From assembly GCA_945613785.1 (NCBI GenBank), contig CALZAJ010000001.1, positions 1 to 40,363 on the forward strand: a stretch of 40,363 nt of DNA, in the 5' to 3' direction. This document shows, piece after piece, positions 6,674-14,827 of this stretch. Under the pieces are notes generated by a model. It saw only the letters and a program-made list of their open reading frames with translations. It had not been told where the DNA came from and ran no database searches. The stretch's first letter is position 1; each line of letters begins with the position of its first letter. Origin of the DNA: an uncultured Verrucomicrobiota bacterium (GTDB taxonomy: Bacteria; Verrucomicrobiota; Kiritimatiellia; RFP12; UBA1067). The position numbers and the translations under genes are program-made.

Positions 6674-9061
6674 TTAGTCAAACGACGCCGGTCTAGGCGA
6701 CCTGCGTAAGATCGTCCAGAGCACGAAGACGTCGACGAGGATCGCGACCGCCGTCCAGAAGCCGAAGCCGGCGCCCGCGACGAGAAGTCCGATCTGATAG
6801 ATGCTTAACGCGAGCATATAGCCGACGAACATCTGGAAGCCCAGCGCAAACCAGCCCCACTTGGCCTGCCCCATTTCGCGGAAGGTCGCGGCGATCGCGA
6901 CCACGCACGGCGGGACGAACAGGTTGAAGACCAGGAAGGAGAGCGCCGCGAGCTTCGGATAGTCGCCGAAGGAGGCGAAGAGGTTCGAAACATGCGCCGC
7001 CGTCGTCGCGCCGTCCATGCCGGCCGCCACGAGTCCCAACGTCGCCGTCGCCTGCTCCTTGGCGATTTCGGCGGTGACGGACGCCGCCGCACCCTGCCAG
7101 GTTCCGAAGCCGAGCGGCGCGAAGAGCCACGCGATCCATTCACCGAGGTCACGCAGAATCGAACGCTCAATTTCATCGTCGGCCAGCAGGTTCATCGACC
7201 AGTCGAAGTGCATGATGAACCAGAGGACGACGCACGCCGGGAAGATGATGAGACCAGCCTTTAGGACATAGCCGCGCACACGGTGCCAGGTATGGATGAC
7301 GATCGCGCGGAAGGTCGGCAGATGGTAGGCCGGCAGCTCCATGATGAACGGCGCCGCGTCGCCCGCGAAGAAGCTGGACTTCTTGAGCGCGATGCCGCCG
7401 AGAATGACGATCGCGATGCCGATGACGTCCATGAGCGGCGCCACATACCACTGCTCGCGGAAGAAGATGGCTGCGAACATCGCGATGATCACCGTCTTGG
7501 CGCCACAGGGGATGAACGTCGCGAGGATGACCGTCATGCGATGGTCGCGTTCGTTCTCGATCGTTCGTGCCGCCATGACGGCTGGCACGCCGCAGCCCTT
7601 GCCGACGAGCATCGGGATGAAGGACTTGCCGGAGAGCCCGAACTTGCGGAACAGGCGGTCCATGATGAACGCCACGCGCGCCATGTAACCGCAGTCCTCG
7701 AGGAAGGCGAGGAACAGGAAGACGATCGTGATGACCGGCACGAAGCCGAGCACCGTGGCCATGCCGCCCCACGCGCCGTCGACGACGAGCGACTTGATCG
7801 TCTCGCTCGCCCCGATCCTGTCGAGCCCAGCCTGAATGAGCGCACCGATGCCGGGCACCCAGACGCCGTAGTCCGACGGATCGGGCTCCTCGACCGTCTT
7901 GGCTGCCGTGTAGGCCGCCTCGTCAATCGCCCACTCCTCCGCCACATCACCAGTCTCTTCGTCTTCAATGCTGGCCTTCTTCTCGCCGGCCTCCCAGGCG
8001 GCAATCGTCGCCTCGGCCTTCGCGAAATCTTCCGTCGCCTCCTCGTACGACTTGCCGTCGACCTCGTGTGTCGTGAACGGCAGGTGCCAGCCCTCGCTGC
8101 CCAGCAGACCGTCGCTCGCCCAGTCCGTCAGCTTCGTGCCGGGACCCGACTCCGCGACGGCTAGGAACCACATCGCGCACAAGGAGAGAATGAAGACCGG
8201 CAACGCCAGGATACGATGCGTCACGAAACGGTCAATCTTGTCCGAAAACGTCGTCTTGCCCTTGCGCTTCGCGTTCTTCGTCAGCGCCTTGTCCATCAGG
8301 TTCTTGATGAACTCATAGCGCTGATTCGTGATAATCGACTCCGCGTCGTCCTCAAGCTCCTTCTCGCAGTCGCGGATGTGTTCCTCGATGTGCTTGAGCT
8401 CGCCGACGCCGAGTCCCAGCTGACGGATCACGTCACGGTCGCGCTCGAAGACCTTGATCGCGTACCAGCGGATGGCGCGCTTGGGGACCAGCTTCTGGAT
8501 CGATTCCTCAATGTGCGCGAGAGCATGCTCGACCGATCCGCTGAAGACGTGCGGCACTTCGGGGTTGCCATGCGTGTCGATCTTTGAGATGAGCGTCTTG
8601 GCCGCCTCGACGCAGCCCGCGCCCGTGTGGGCCGAGATACCGACGACCTGACAGTGCAAAGCCTTGCCGATGCGCGCGAAGTCGATCGTGTCGCCGTGTT
8701 CCTTGACGAGATCCATCATGTTCACCGCCACCATCATCGGCAGACCGAGTTCGGCGAGCTGCGTCGAGAGATAGAGGTTGCGCTCAATGTTCGTGCCGTC
8801 GACGATGTTGAGGATAGCGTCCGGATTCTCCTCGACGAGGAACTGACGCGAAACCTTCTCCTCAAGGGAATACGGCGAAAGCGAATAGATGCCGGGAAGG
8901 TCCTGGATGACAACCTCCTTGTGTCCCTCGAGGACGCCCTCCTTCTTCTCGACCGTCACACCCGGCCAATTGCCGACGTACTGGTTCGATCCCGTGAGCG
9001 CATTGAAGAGCGTCGTCTTACCCGCGTTAGGGTTTCCGGCCAAGGCAATCTTGATAGACAT
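6674..9061 (-). CDS. feoB: Ferrous iron transporter B with expanded acidic loop
   Basis: 795 residues from ATG 9061 (GGGAG upstream). FeoB is the GTP-dependent inner-membrane Fe(II) permease. The G domain shows G1 GNPNAGKT (9-16), G3 DLPG (54-57) and G4 NMMD (114-117). After the helical GDI-like region come the membrane helices, with gate motifs GCGVPA (about 489-494) and PCGAK (about 518-522). Between the first membrane helix and the next conserved block, residues about 323-400 form a Glu/Ala-rich acidic insertion (for example EEATEDFAKAEATIAAWEAGE), longer than the usual loop. It is second in feoA-feoB-Cys-rich-barrel. Confidence 0.96.
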   Translation of the reverse strand: MSIKIALAGNPNAGKTTLFNALTGSNQYVGNWPGVTVEKKEGVLEGHKEVVIQDLPGIYSLSPYSLEEKVSRQFLVEENPDAILNIVDGTNIERNLYLSTQLAELGLPMMVAVNMMDLVKEHGDTIDFARIGKALHCQVVGISAHTGAGCVEAAKTLISKIDTHGNPEVPHVFSGSVEHALAHIEESIQKLVPKRAIRWYAIKVFERDRDVIRQLGLGVGELKHIEEHIRDCEKELEDDAESIITNQRYEFIKNLMDKALTKNAKRKGKTTFSDKIDRFVTHRILALPVFILSLCAMWFLAVAESGPGTKLTDWASDGLLGSEGWHLPFTTHEVDGKSYEEATEDFAKAEATIAAWEAGEKKASIEDEETGDVAEEWAIDEAAYTAAKTVEEPDPSDYGVWVPGIGALIQAGLDRIGASETIKSLVVDGAWGGMATVLGFVPVITIVFLFLAFLEDCGYMARVAFIMDRLFRKFGLSGKSFIPMLVGKGCGVPAVMAARTIENERDHRMTVILATFIPCGAKTVIIAMFAAIFFREQWYVAPLMDVIGIAIVILGGIALKKSSFFAGDAAPFIMELPAYHLPTFRAIVIHTWHRVRGYVLKAGLIIFPACVVLWFIMHFDWSMNLLADDEIERSILRDLGEWIAWLFAPLGFGTWQGAAASVTAEIAKEQATATLGLVAAGMDGATTAAHVSNLFASFGDYPKLAALSFLVFNLFVPPCVVAIAATFREMGQAKWGWFALGFQMFVGYMLALSIYQIGLLVAGAGFGFWTAVAILVDVFVLWTILRRSPRPASFD

Positions 9062-9088
9062 GGCTAACTTTTCTCCCAAAAAAATTGA

Positions 9089-9307
9089 TCAGGCAGCCTG
9101 AACAAGAATCCGTTTCGCGAGATCGTCGTTGACGGCGATACGACTGTCATGAATTCCGAGAATCATGTTGCCGTAGCTCAGCTGGACGACGGTCACCATC
9201 ACACCCGGGACAAAGCCCAAGGCGCCCAAGTGCTTCTTCACGACGTCAGTTCCCTTGATCGTCATGATCCGGGCCTTATCGCCCCTCTTCAATATTGCCA
9301 GTGGCAT
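9089..9307 (-). CDS. feoA: Ferrous iron transport protein A
   Basis: 72 residues from ATG 9307, chosen over the upstream ATG 9352 because AGAGGG is at proper distance and the family begins with a PLxxLxxGxxxxI strand (here PLAILKRGDKARI). FeoA is a small SH3-like cytosolic protein that modulates FeoB. The family pattern LGALGFVPG and the C-terminal IAVNDDLAKRILV are present. It is the first gene of the operon, 27 nt before feoB. Confidence 0.93.
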   Translation of the reverse strand: MPLAILKRGDKARIMTIKGTDVVKKHLGALGFVPGVMVTVVQLSYGNMILGIHDSRIAVNDDLAKRILVQAA

Positions 9308-9344
9308 GTCGCACGCCCTCTTTCCTGTTTTATCCAGTCTGGTC

Positions 9345-9402
9345 GTTAGCATAGGCTAACTCAACGATGCATATGATATCACAAACGCCCGAAAGTTAGC
9401 AA
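9345..9402 (-). promoter_or_regulatory. feo promoter with DtxR-like palindrome
   Basis: On the minus strand: TTGCTA (-35, 9397-9402), 18-nt spacer ending in TGA, TATCAT (-10, 9373-9378), so an extended -10. Just downstream is the perfect inverted repeat GTTAGC-ATAG-GCTAAC (9345-9360), at about +6 to +21. The half-site resembles the TTAGG/TTAGC half-sites bound by DtxR/IdeR/MntR-type metal repressors; a repressor there would block feo transcription when metal is plentiful. The regulator is not in the window. Confidence 0.55.
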
Positions 9403-9484
9403 GTGGAAAGTTTACCATGTCTTACAATCGTATTTCGGCCGGCCTTTTGAGCCCGATCTGCCGGCGTCGTGCGCTCTGCAACAG

Positions 9485-9516
9485 GACATTCTGTCCCAAG
9501 GTCGGACCAGAATGTC
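9485..9516. repeat. Imperfect hairpin in feoA-hsp20 intergenic region
   Basis: GACATTCTG (9485-9493) and CAGAATGTC (9508-9516) are perfectly complementary; TCC/GGA extends the stem with one bulged base. It overlaps the first AAGGTCGGACCA direct repeat. Function unknown. Confidence 0.55.
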
Positions 9517-9565
9517 GCAGCTCGTCACAAAAGGTCGGACCAAATGCCTTTGGCACGCGGTTGCT
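9498..9565 (+). promoter_or_regulatory. hsp20 upstream region: paired repeats and sigma54-like element
   Basis: AAGGTCGGACCA occurs at 9498-9509 and again at 9531-9542, exactly 33 bp apart; its core GGTCGGACC is palindromic around one base. Next comes TTGGCACGCGGTTGC (9550-9564), which matches the sigma54 -24/-12 boxes except that GG and GC are 9 rather than 10 nt apart. No good sigma70 pair was found. The arrangement looks like activator sites plus a promoter, but the spacing fault makes this tentative. Confidence 0.35.
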
Positions 9566-9600
9566 AAAGGGGAGGCGTATCAATCGAAAGGAATGAAACA

Positions 9601-9996
9601 ATGAACACAATTATGAATATGGATCCGTTCCGCATACTGGACGAGCTCTTCAACATGAAGGGTCCGGCTTATCGGAACATGCGGGCGCGTGCAGCCGGAC
9701 GCTTTCCGCCGGTGAACGTGTTCCTCGACGACAATGCGGTCCTGATTGATCTGGAACTTCCGGGCAAGACCGCCCAGGACATCGATCTCACGCTGGAACC
9801 GCAGGCCGTGGTCATCGCCGACAAGCCGACGGTCGAAGAAGGAAAGGAAACACCGGCGCCGGCTTGGAGCCGCCGCCTCAATCTCCCCTTCCGCGTCAAC
9901 GCCGACAAGGCCAACGCCAAATTCACCAACGGCATCCTTCGCATCGAACTGCCCAAGGCTGAAGCCCAGGGCGTGCGCAAGATCGCCATCGCCTAA
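9601..9996 (+). CDS. Small heat shock protein Hsp20 (first of pair)
   Basis: 131 residues. An alpha-crystallin-type chaperone that binds unfolding proteins. The N-terminal arm (MDPFRILDELFNM) is followed by the beta-sandwich domain starting at PPVNVFLDDNAVLIDLELPG, with the family motif FTNGILRIELPK near the end and a short C-terminal extension ending VRKIAIA (an IxI-like tail). AAAGGA precedes the ATG. The second Hsp20 gene starts 27 nt downstream, and both share one terminator. Paired divergent paralogues may form mixed oligomers; this is inference. Confidence 0.93.
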   Translation: MNTIMNMDPFRILDELFNMKGPAYRNMRARAAGRFPPVNVFLDDNAVLIDLELPGKTAQDIDLTLEPQAVVIADKPTVEEGKETPAPAWSRRLNLPFRVNADKANAKFTNGILRIELPKAEAQGVRKIAIA

Positions 9997-10023
9997 TCAC
10001 GAGAGAGAAAGGAGCTTTCAATC

Positions 10024-10359
10024 ATGAACATGGAAAACTACATTGTCCCGACGGCGACCTTCACCGAGAACCCCGAGGCCTATGAACTCGTCGTGGAGCT
10101 GCCGGGCATCGGCAAGGAGGATGCGGACCTTCATATCGACGGACACACGCTCACGCTGAAGACTCACGCGACGTACGAGAATCCGGCCGGGTTCAAGCAG
10201 GTCGCGGTCGAGTTCGAGCGGACCAACTACGCGATGAGCGCGGAACTTCCCGAGATGGCCGACGCGTCGGCGATGACGGCGCGGCTGGAAAACGGACTCC
10301 TCACGGTCACGATCAAGAAGAAGCCCGAGGTCCAGCCCAAGCGCATCGAGATCCTTTGA
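10024..10359 (+). CDS. Small heat shock protein Hsp20 (second of pair)
   Basis: 111 residues, with almost no N-terminal arm. The alpha-crystallin domain begins at PTATFTENPEAYELVVELPG and carries LENGLLTVTIKKKP near the end, followed by the IxI-type tail RIEIL. A strong AAGGAG lies before the ATG. It is a diverged paralogue of the upstream gene, not a recent copy. Confidence 0.92.
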   Translation: MNMENYIVPTATFTENPEAYELVVELPGIGKEDADLHIDGHTLTLKTHATYENPAGFKQVAVEFERTNYAMSAELPEMADASAMTARLENGLLTVTIKKKPEVQPKRIEIL

Positions 10360-10384
10360 TCCTCAAACAACACACACCCCCGAC

Positions 10385-10416
10385 GACGCCCGAGGCAACC
10401 CCTCGGGCGTCTTTTT
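10385..10416 (+). terminator. Rho-independent terminator of hsp20 operon
   Basis: GACGCCCGAGG (10385-10395) and CCTCGGGCGTC (10401-10411) form an 11-bp GC-rich stem with a 5-nt loop, followed by TTTTT (10412-10416). Confidence 0.92.
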
Positions 10417-10421
10417 ATCCG

Positions 10422-11909
10422 TCAGCTGTAATACGAGAGGCGGCGCTCGACGAGTTCCATGACCTTGGCGACCAATGCGTTGAAGACATAGTAGAAGACG
10501 CCGGCGACGATGAACGGCACCATCGTCGTATGGGCGCCGGCTGCCATCTTCGCGACGGTGAACATCTCCGTGACCGAAAGCGCGAAGGCGAGCGACGTGT
10601 CTTTCACAAGCGTAATGACCTCATTCGTCACCGGCGGAAGCACGCGCTTGACCATCTGCGGGAAGACGATCCGCAGGAACGTCTCGACTGGTCCGAGGCC
10701 CAGCGCCGATGCGGCTTCGTGCTGTCCTCGTTCGATGCCCTCTAGTCCAGCACGGTAGATCTCGGCGAAATACGCGGCGTAGTTGAGAGCGAACGCGATG
10801 ATCACCGCGATGATGCGGTAGCAGGGCGCGAGTTGGATATGGAAGACGTACCAAGGGCCGAAGTACACAAAGAACAGCTGCAGCATCAACGGTGTACCGC
10901 GCATGACGGAGATGAAGGCCTTGACCGGCGCCGATACGACGGCATGCGCGCTCATGCGTCCGAAGCAGATGACGAGCCCGAGCGGCAGGGCGAAAAGGAG
11001 CGTCAGTACAAAGATGGCGATGCTGACGCCGAGTCCGCGGAAGAGGCCGGCGAAGAGCTTACCATAATCGAGCGGGTTGGCCAGGGCGTTCTCAGCCGGC
11101 GTGCTTGACGCATCGCCGTCGGGCGTCGCCGCGAGCACTAGGACGTTCGCGCCCTCGAACCATTTGGCGGAGATTTTCGCGGCCGTACCGTCAGCCACCA
11201 TCTCGCGGAGGGTCTCCGTAACCTGATCCCGGAGCGCGACATTCCCCTTCTTGAAGCCGATGCCGTAGAACTCGTGCATCACGGCCTCGTCGAGAATGCG
11301 AAACTGTCCAGGACAGTCGGCGAGCTTCTTGAGCGCCACGCCCATGTCCATCGCAATCGCGTCCACGGCGCCGGCGTCCAGCTCCATCACCGCATTGTTA
11401 TAGTTCGGCGTGACGACGATGCCCTTGAAGGTCGCGCCGAGCGCGGCCTTCTCGCCGCCTTCTTTGAGGGCCTTCTCAACCGGCGTGTCGGTCTGGACGG
11501 CGACGGTGCGGCCCTTGAGGTCGGCGAGTGTCCGGATCGACGAGGCGACCTTTACCAGGACGACCTGGGAGTTGTCGATGTACGGCGGACTCCACGTGTA
11601 GGCCTCTTCGCGACCGTTGATGGTGAAGCCATTCCAGATGCAATCAATCGCCCCGGAGCCAAGCTCCATGTCTTTGGCGTCCCAATTGATGGGATTGGCG
11701 ACGAACGTCCAACCGCGACGGACACAGACCTCCTTGGCAAGATCCAGGTCGAAGCCGACGAACTCGTCACCCTGTTTGAAGCCGTAGGGCGGGAAGTCCG
11801 CATCAAAACCCACGGTCAATCGCTTGACGCCCTCGGACGGCTGTCCGCAACCGGCGAACAGGAATGCCGCGAGGGCGGACAACACGAGCTGTTTCATTCT
11901 CTCCACCAT
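10422..11909 (-). CDS. Amino-acid ABC transporter, binding-protein/permease fusion (divergent copy)
   Basis: 495 residues. A lipoprotein signal (AAFLFAGC, lipidated Cys about residue 21) leads into a polar amino-acid binding domain (about 28-265; GFDADFPPYGFKQGDEFVGFDLDLAKE). It then joins a HisM/GlnP-type permease domain (about 285-495) with several helices and the EAA-loop-like segment EAASALGLGPVETFLRIVFPQ that contacts the ATPase. The start at 11909 is favoured by GAGAGG seven nt upstream; ATG 11897 is an alternative. It is last in the operon, 35 nt after the antiporter gene. Its binding domain is clearly different from the two upstream ones, so it probably takes another substrate while sharing the same ATPase. 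Confidence 0.9.
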   Translation of the reverse strand: MVERMKQLVLSALAAFLFAGCGQPSEGVKRLTVGFDADFPPYGFKQGDEFVGFDLDLAKEVCVRRGWTFVANPINWDAKDMELGSGAIDCIWNGFTINGREEAYTWSPPYIDNSQVVLVKVASSIRTLADLKGRTVAVQTDTPVEKALKEGGEKAALGATFKGIVVTPNYNNAVMELDAGAVDAIAMDMGVALKKLADCPGQFRILDEAVMHEFYGIGFKKGNVALRDQVTETLREMVADGTAAKISAKWFEGANVLVLAATPDGDASSTPAENALANPLDYGKLFAGLFRGLGVSIAIFVLTLLFALPLGLVICFGRMSAHAVVSAPVKAFISVMRGTPLMLQLFFVYFGPWYVFHIQLAPCYRIIAVIIAFALNYAAYFAEIYRAGLEGIERGQHEAASALGLGPVETFLRIVFPQMVKRVLPPVTNEVITLVKDTSLAFALSVTEMFTVAKMAAGAHTTMVPFIVAGVFYYVFNALVAKVMELVERRLSYYS

Positions 11910-11944
11910 TCAACTACCTCTCTGCTGTCAGCCGACGGCCGCGC

Positions 11945-13921
11945 TCACTCGGACCACTTCTTGACGAGCGCGGCGATCACTTCAGACTCCGCCTCGGTGA
12001 TCACACCATCCGCCCGGACTCGATCCAGCGCCGTGCGGAACTCCTCGGCCTGTTCGCCGTCAAGGCCACGGAAGAAGTCCTGCAGGACTTCCGTCTCATG
12101 CCAGTTGACCTTTCCGTCGAAGAGGATGTCCTTGCCCATCGCACGCATCACCTTCGCCAAGGCGCGTTCATTGACGGGAGACAGCAGGGGTCCGCTCTCC
12201 ACGGCGGCGTGGCGCAGACAGTACCGCATGATCGCCAGCACGATCAGCATAAGCGCAATGGCGGCCGGAAGCGAGATCCAAGCCGACCCGACGAAGGCCG
12301 CGATCACGTAGCTCACGCACGAGACCGCCGCCACCACCAACGCGTACGGCAGCTGCGTATTCACGTGAATCACATGATTGCAGCGGGCACCGGCCGAGGC
12401 CATGATCGTCGTGTCCGAAATAGGCGAGCAATGGTCGCCGCAGACGGCACCCGCCATGCAGGCGGAGACGGCGACAATGGTCAGTGTCGAACCGGGGATG
12501 GCGGCGAGCACGATCGGAATGAGGATGCCGAAGGTGCCCCAGCTCGTTCCCGTCGAGAATGCGAGGGCCATGCCGATGAGGAAGATGATCGCGGGCAGGA
12601 AGAGCTTGAGCGAGGCCGCAGGGCCGTTGATGAGATCCGAAACGAACACCTTCGCTCCCAGCGAATCTGTCATCGTCTTGAGCGTCCAGGCGCAACAGAG
12701 GATCATGATCGCCGGGACCATCGCCTTGAAGCCCTCGGGAAAGGCCTCCATGCAGTCCTTGAAGCCGATGACGCGACGGCAGAGATAGAAAAGGACGGCG
12801 AACACCACCGCAGCGATCGATCCGTAGACGAGTCCGACGGACGCATCGGAATTCGAGAACGCCGTCATGAAGTCATGATAGCCGTCGCCCACCTTGGCCG
12901 GATTGAAGAACCCGCCCGAATAGATCATGCCGAGAATGCAGGTCACGACCAACACGGCCACGGGCACAAGCAGGTCCCAGACGCGTCCGCGACTGTTGTG
13001 CGCGAGGGCCTCGGCCCCTTCGGCCAATGCGGAGAGGTCCTCGTGTCCCGCCTCGGCTTCCGCTTCGTAACGGCGCATCGGACCGAAATCCAGGCGCTTG
13101 GTTGCCACGAAGAACATCGTGACGATGGTCAGGATCGCATAGAAGTTGTAGGGAATCGCATTAATGAAGAGCGAGAAGCCGCTTTCCGCGCCCGCGCCCT
13201 TCGCAAAGCCCGCGACCGCGGCGGCCCAGGAGGAGATCGGGGCGATGATGCAGATCGGCGCCGCCGTCGCATCGATGAGATAGGCGAGCTTGGCGCTCGA
13301 GACGCGCTTCGCCTGGGTGACGGGACGCATCACGCTGCCGACCGTCAGACAGTTGAAGTAGTCGTCGACGAAGATGAGCATGCCGAGGACGACCGTCGCC
13401 AGCTGCGCGCCGACGCGCGACTTGATGTGCGTGGCCGCCCAGCGACCGAACGCCGCCGACGCGCCGGTCTTGTTCATCATCGCGACGAGCGAGCCGAGCA
13501 GCACGAGGAAGAGGAGAATGCCGATGTTGTAGGGATCGGCGACGGATTTCACGAATCCGTCGGACATCGCATGCACCAGCGTGCCTTCGAACGAACCCTT
13601 CGCATAGAGGAGTCCGCCCGCCAGGATGCCGACGAACAGCGACGAATAGACCTCCTTGGTGATGAGCGCCAGGAGAATCGCGAGAAGCGGCGGCAACAGC
13701 GCCCAGCCGGTGCCGAAGAAACGGTTCTCCGTCCGAATGGTCGCCAACGCCTGCGCCTCATGCGCCTTGAACTCCGGATCCGACTGGACCTTGTCGGCAT
13801 AGGCGCCGACGTAGGCCTTGGCAGCTTCCAGTTGCGTCAGGTCGGGAGCGGATGCGGACGTCTCGGCCTGCGCGAAGAGCGCGCAAGCGACGATCAGGAC
13901 AAGCGACAGGATCTTTTTCAC
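11945..13921 (-). CDS. NhaC-family Na+/H+ antiporter with TerB-like C-terminal tail
   Basis: 658 residues from GTG 13921. A signal-like N-terminus (MKKILSLVLIVACALFAQA) and a short helical extracytoplasmic segment precede the NhaC-type transporter domain (about 65-585): LIFVDDYFNCLTVGSVMRPV, APICIIAPISSWAA, and FSTGTSWGTFGILIPI are typical of the Na+/H+ or Na+-coupled malate/amino-acid antiporters in this superfamily. The last ~60 residues form an acidic helical tail (HETEVLQDFFRGLDG then RADGVITEAESEVIAALVKK). The start overlaps the ATPase stop as GTGA, so the two are coupled. Whether it exchanges sodium or an amino acid with H+ is not visible. Confidence 0.88.
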   Translation of the reverse strand: MKKILSLVLIVACALFAQAETSASAPDLTQLEAAKAYVGAYADKVQSDPEFKAHEAQALATIRTENRFFGTGWALLPPLLAILLALITKEVYSSLFVGILAGGLLYAKGSFEGTLVHAMSDGFVKSVADPYNIGILLFLVLLGSLVAMMNKTGASAAFGRWAATHIKSRVGAQLATVVLGMLIFVDDYFNCLTVGSVMRPVTQAKRVSSAKLAYLIDATAAPICIIAPISSWAAAVAGFAKGAGAESGFSLFINAIPYNFYAILTIVTMFFVATKRLDFGPMRRYEAEAEAGHEDLSALAEGAEALAHNSRGRVWDLLVPVAVLVVTCILGMIYSGGFFNPAKVGDGYHDFMTAFSNSDASVGLVYGSIAAVVFAVLFYLCRRVIGFKDCMEAFPEGFKAMVPAIMILCCAWTLKTMTDSLGAKVFVSDLINGPAASLKLFLPAIIFLIGMALAFSTGTSWGTFGILIPIVLAAIPGSTLTIVAVSACMAGAVCGDHCSPISDTTIMASAGARCNHVIHVNTQLPYALVVAAVSCVSYVIAAFVGSAWISLPAAIALMLIVLAIMRYCLRHAAVESGPLLSPVNERALAKVMRAMGKDILFDGKVNWHETEVLQDFFRGLDGEQAEEFRTALDRVRADGVITEAESEVIAALVKKWSE

Positions 13922-14769
13922 TGACGTCCCTCCTTCAGCAGCTTCCGGATGCGTTCGACTTCTTCGGCCGTGACCGTATCGTCCGCCAGGATGTCACGGA
14001 GCTCGTCACGGACCTTTTCGCGGAAGCCGACGCCCGCGACCTTGCCGAGGAACTCGCCGAGGCGTCCGTCATGCTTCTGCTCGAAGATCTCCTGCGGCGT
14101 ACCCTGCGCGGAGATGTATCCGCCCTCGAGGAAAAGGACGCGCGTGGCGACATCGCGCGCGAAGCGCATCTCGTGGGTGACGACGACCATCGTCATGCCG
14201 TTCTTCGCAAGGTCCTTCATGACGTCCAAGACCTCGCCCACCATCTCCGGGTCGAGCGCGGAGGTCGGTTCGTCGAAGAGCATCACCTGCGGATGCATCG
14301 CGAGCGAACGGACGATGGCGACGCGCTGTTTCTGTCCGCCCGACAGCTGCTGCGGGTAGGCCTTCGCCTTGTCGGCCAGTCCGACGCGCGCCAGGAGCTC
14401 CAACGCCTCTTTCTCGGCCTCCGCACGCGCCACTCCGCGCACCAGCCGCGGCGCAAGCGTGATGTTGTCGAGAATCGTCAGGTGCGGGAAGAGATTGAAG
14501 TGCTGGAATACCATGCCCATCTCGGAACGGACGCGGTTCTTCGTCTTCTCATCGGCCGCCACGATGTCGATCCCGTCGAAGACGATCGATCCCTTGGTCG
14601 GCTGCTCCAGGAGGTTCATGCACCGGAGGAACGTGGACTTGCCGCCACCGGACGGACCGATCATGACGACGACTTCACCCTTGCAGATGTCCGTCGTCAG
14701 TCCCTTGAGGACCTCCAGCTTCCCGAAACTCTTCTTCAGGTTCTCGATTTTCAGTAGGACTTCACTCAT
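13918..14769 (-). CDS. glnQ: Amino-acid ABC transporter ATPase (GlnQ/HisP-like) with C-terminal extension
   Basis: 283 residues from ATG 14769 (GGAGAGG upstream). Walker A GPSGGGKST (38-46), Q-loop Gln at about 89, signature LSGGQ (142-146), Walker B VMLFDEP (162-168) and switch His199 are all intact. The fold and motifs place it in the polar amino-acid importer group, normally about 240-250 residues. Here about 40 residues follow (from GFREKVRDEL), ending ADDTVTAEEVERIRKLLKE, which resembles the tail on the antiporter encoded next. It is the only ATPase in the operon, so it should serve both permease fusions. Confidence 0.94.
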   Translation of the reverse strand: MSEVLLKIENLKKSFGKLEVLKGLTTDICKGEVVVMIGPSGGGKSTFLRCMNLLEQPTKGSIVFDGIDIVAADEKTKNRVRSEMGMVFQHFNLFPHLTILDNITLAPRLVRGVARAEAEKEALELLARVGLADKAKAYPQQLSGGQKQRVAIVRSLAMHPQVMLFDEPTSALDPEMVGEVLDVMKDLAKNGMTMVVVTHEMRFARDVATRVLFLEGGYISAQGTPQEIFEQKHDGRLGEFLGKVAGVGFREKVRDELRDILADDTVTAEEVERIRKLLKEGRQ

Positions 14770-14827
14770 ATCAACCTCTCCAAATCTCTTTCGCTCGACC
14801 AACCACCAGCTGCCGACACAGACCTTC

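Noticed and set aside
9550..9564. Full sigma54 promoter before hsp20
   Set aside because: The -24 GG and -12 GC are 9 nt apart, not the strict 10, so it is listed only as sigma54-like.
11300..11320. CTGTCCAGGACAG palindrome in the binding-protein/permease gene
   Set aside because: It lies in a normally coding stretch and has no second copy in the window.
11274..13924. Long plus-strand frames (for example 11864-13924) opposite the transport genes
   Set aside because: They are Arg/Asp/His-rich mirror frames of GC-rich coding sequence, lack domains, and the minus-strand frames are clear transporters.
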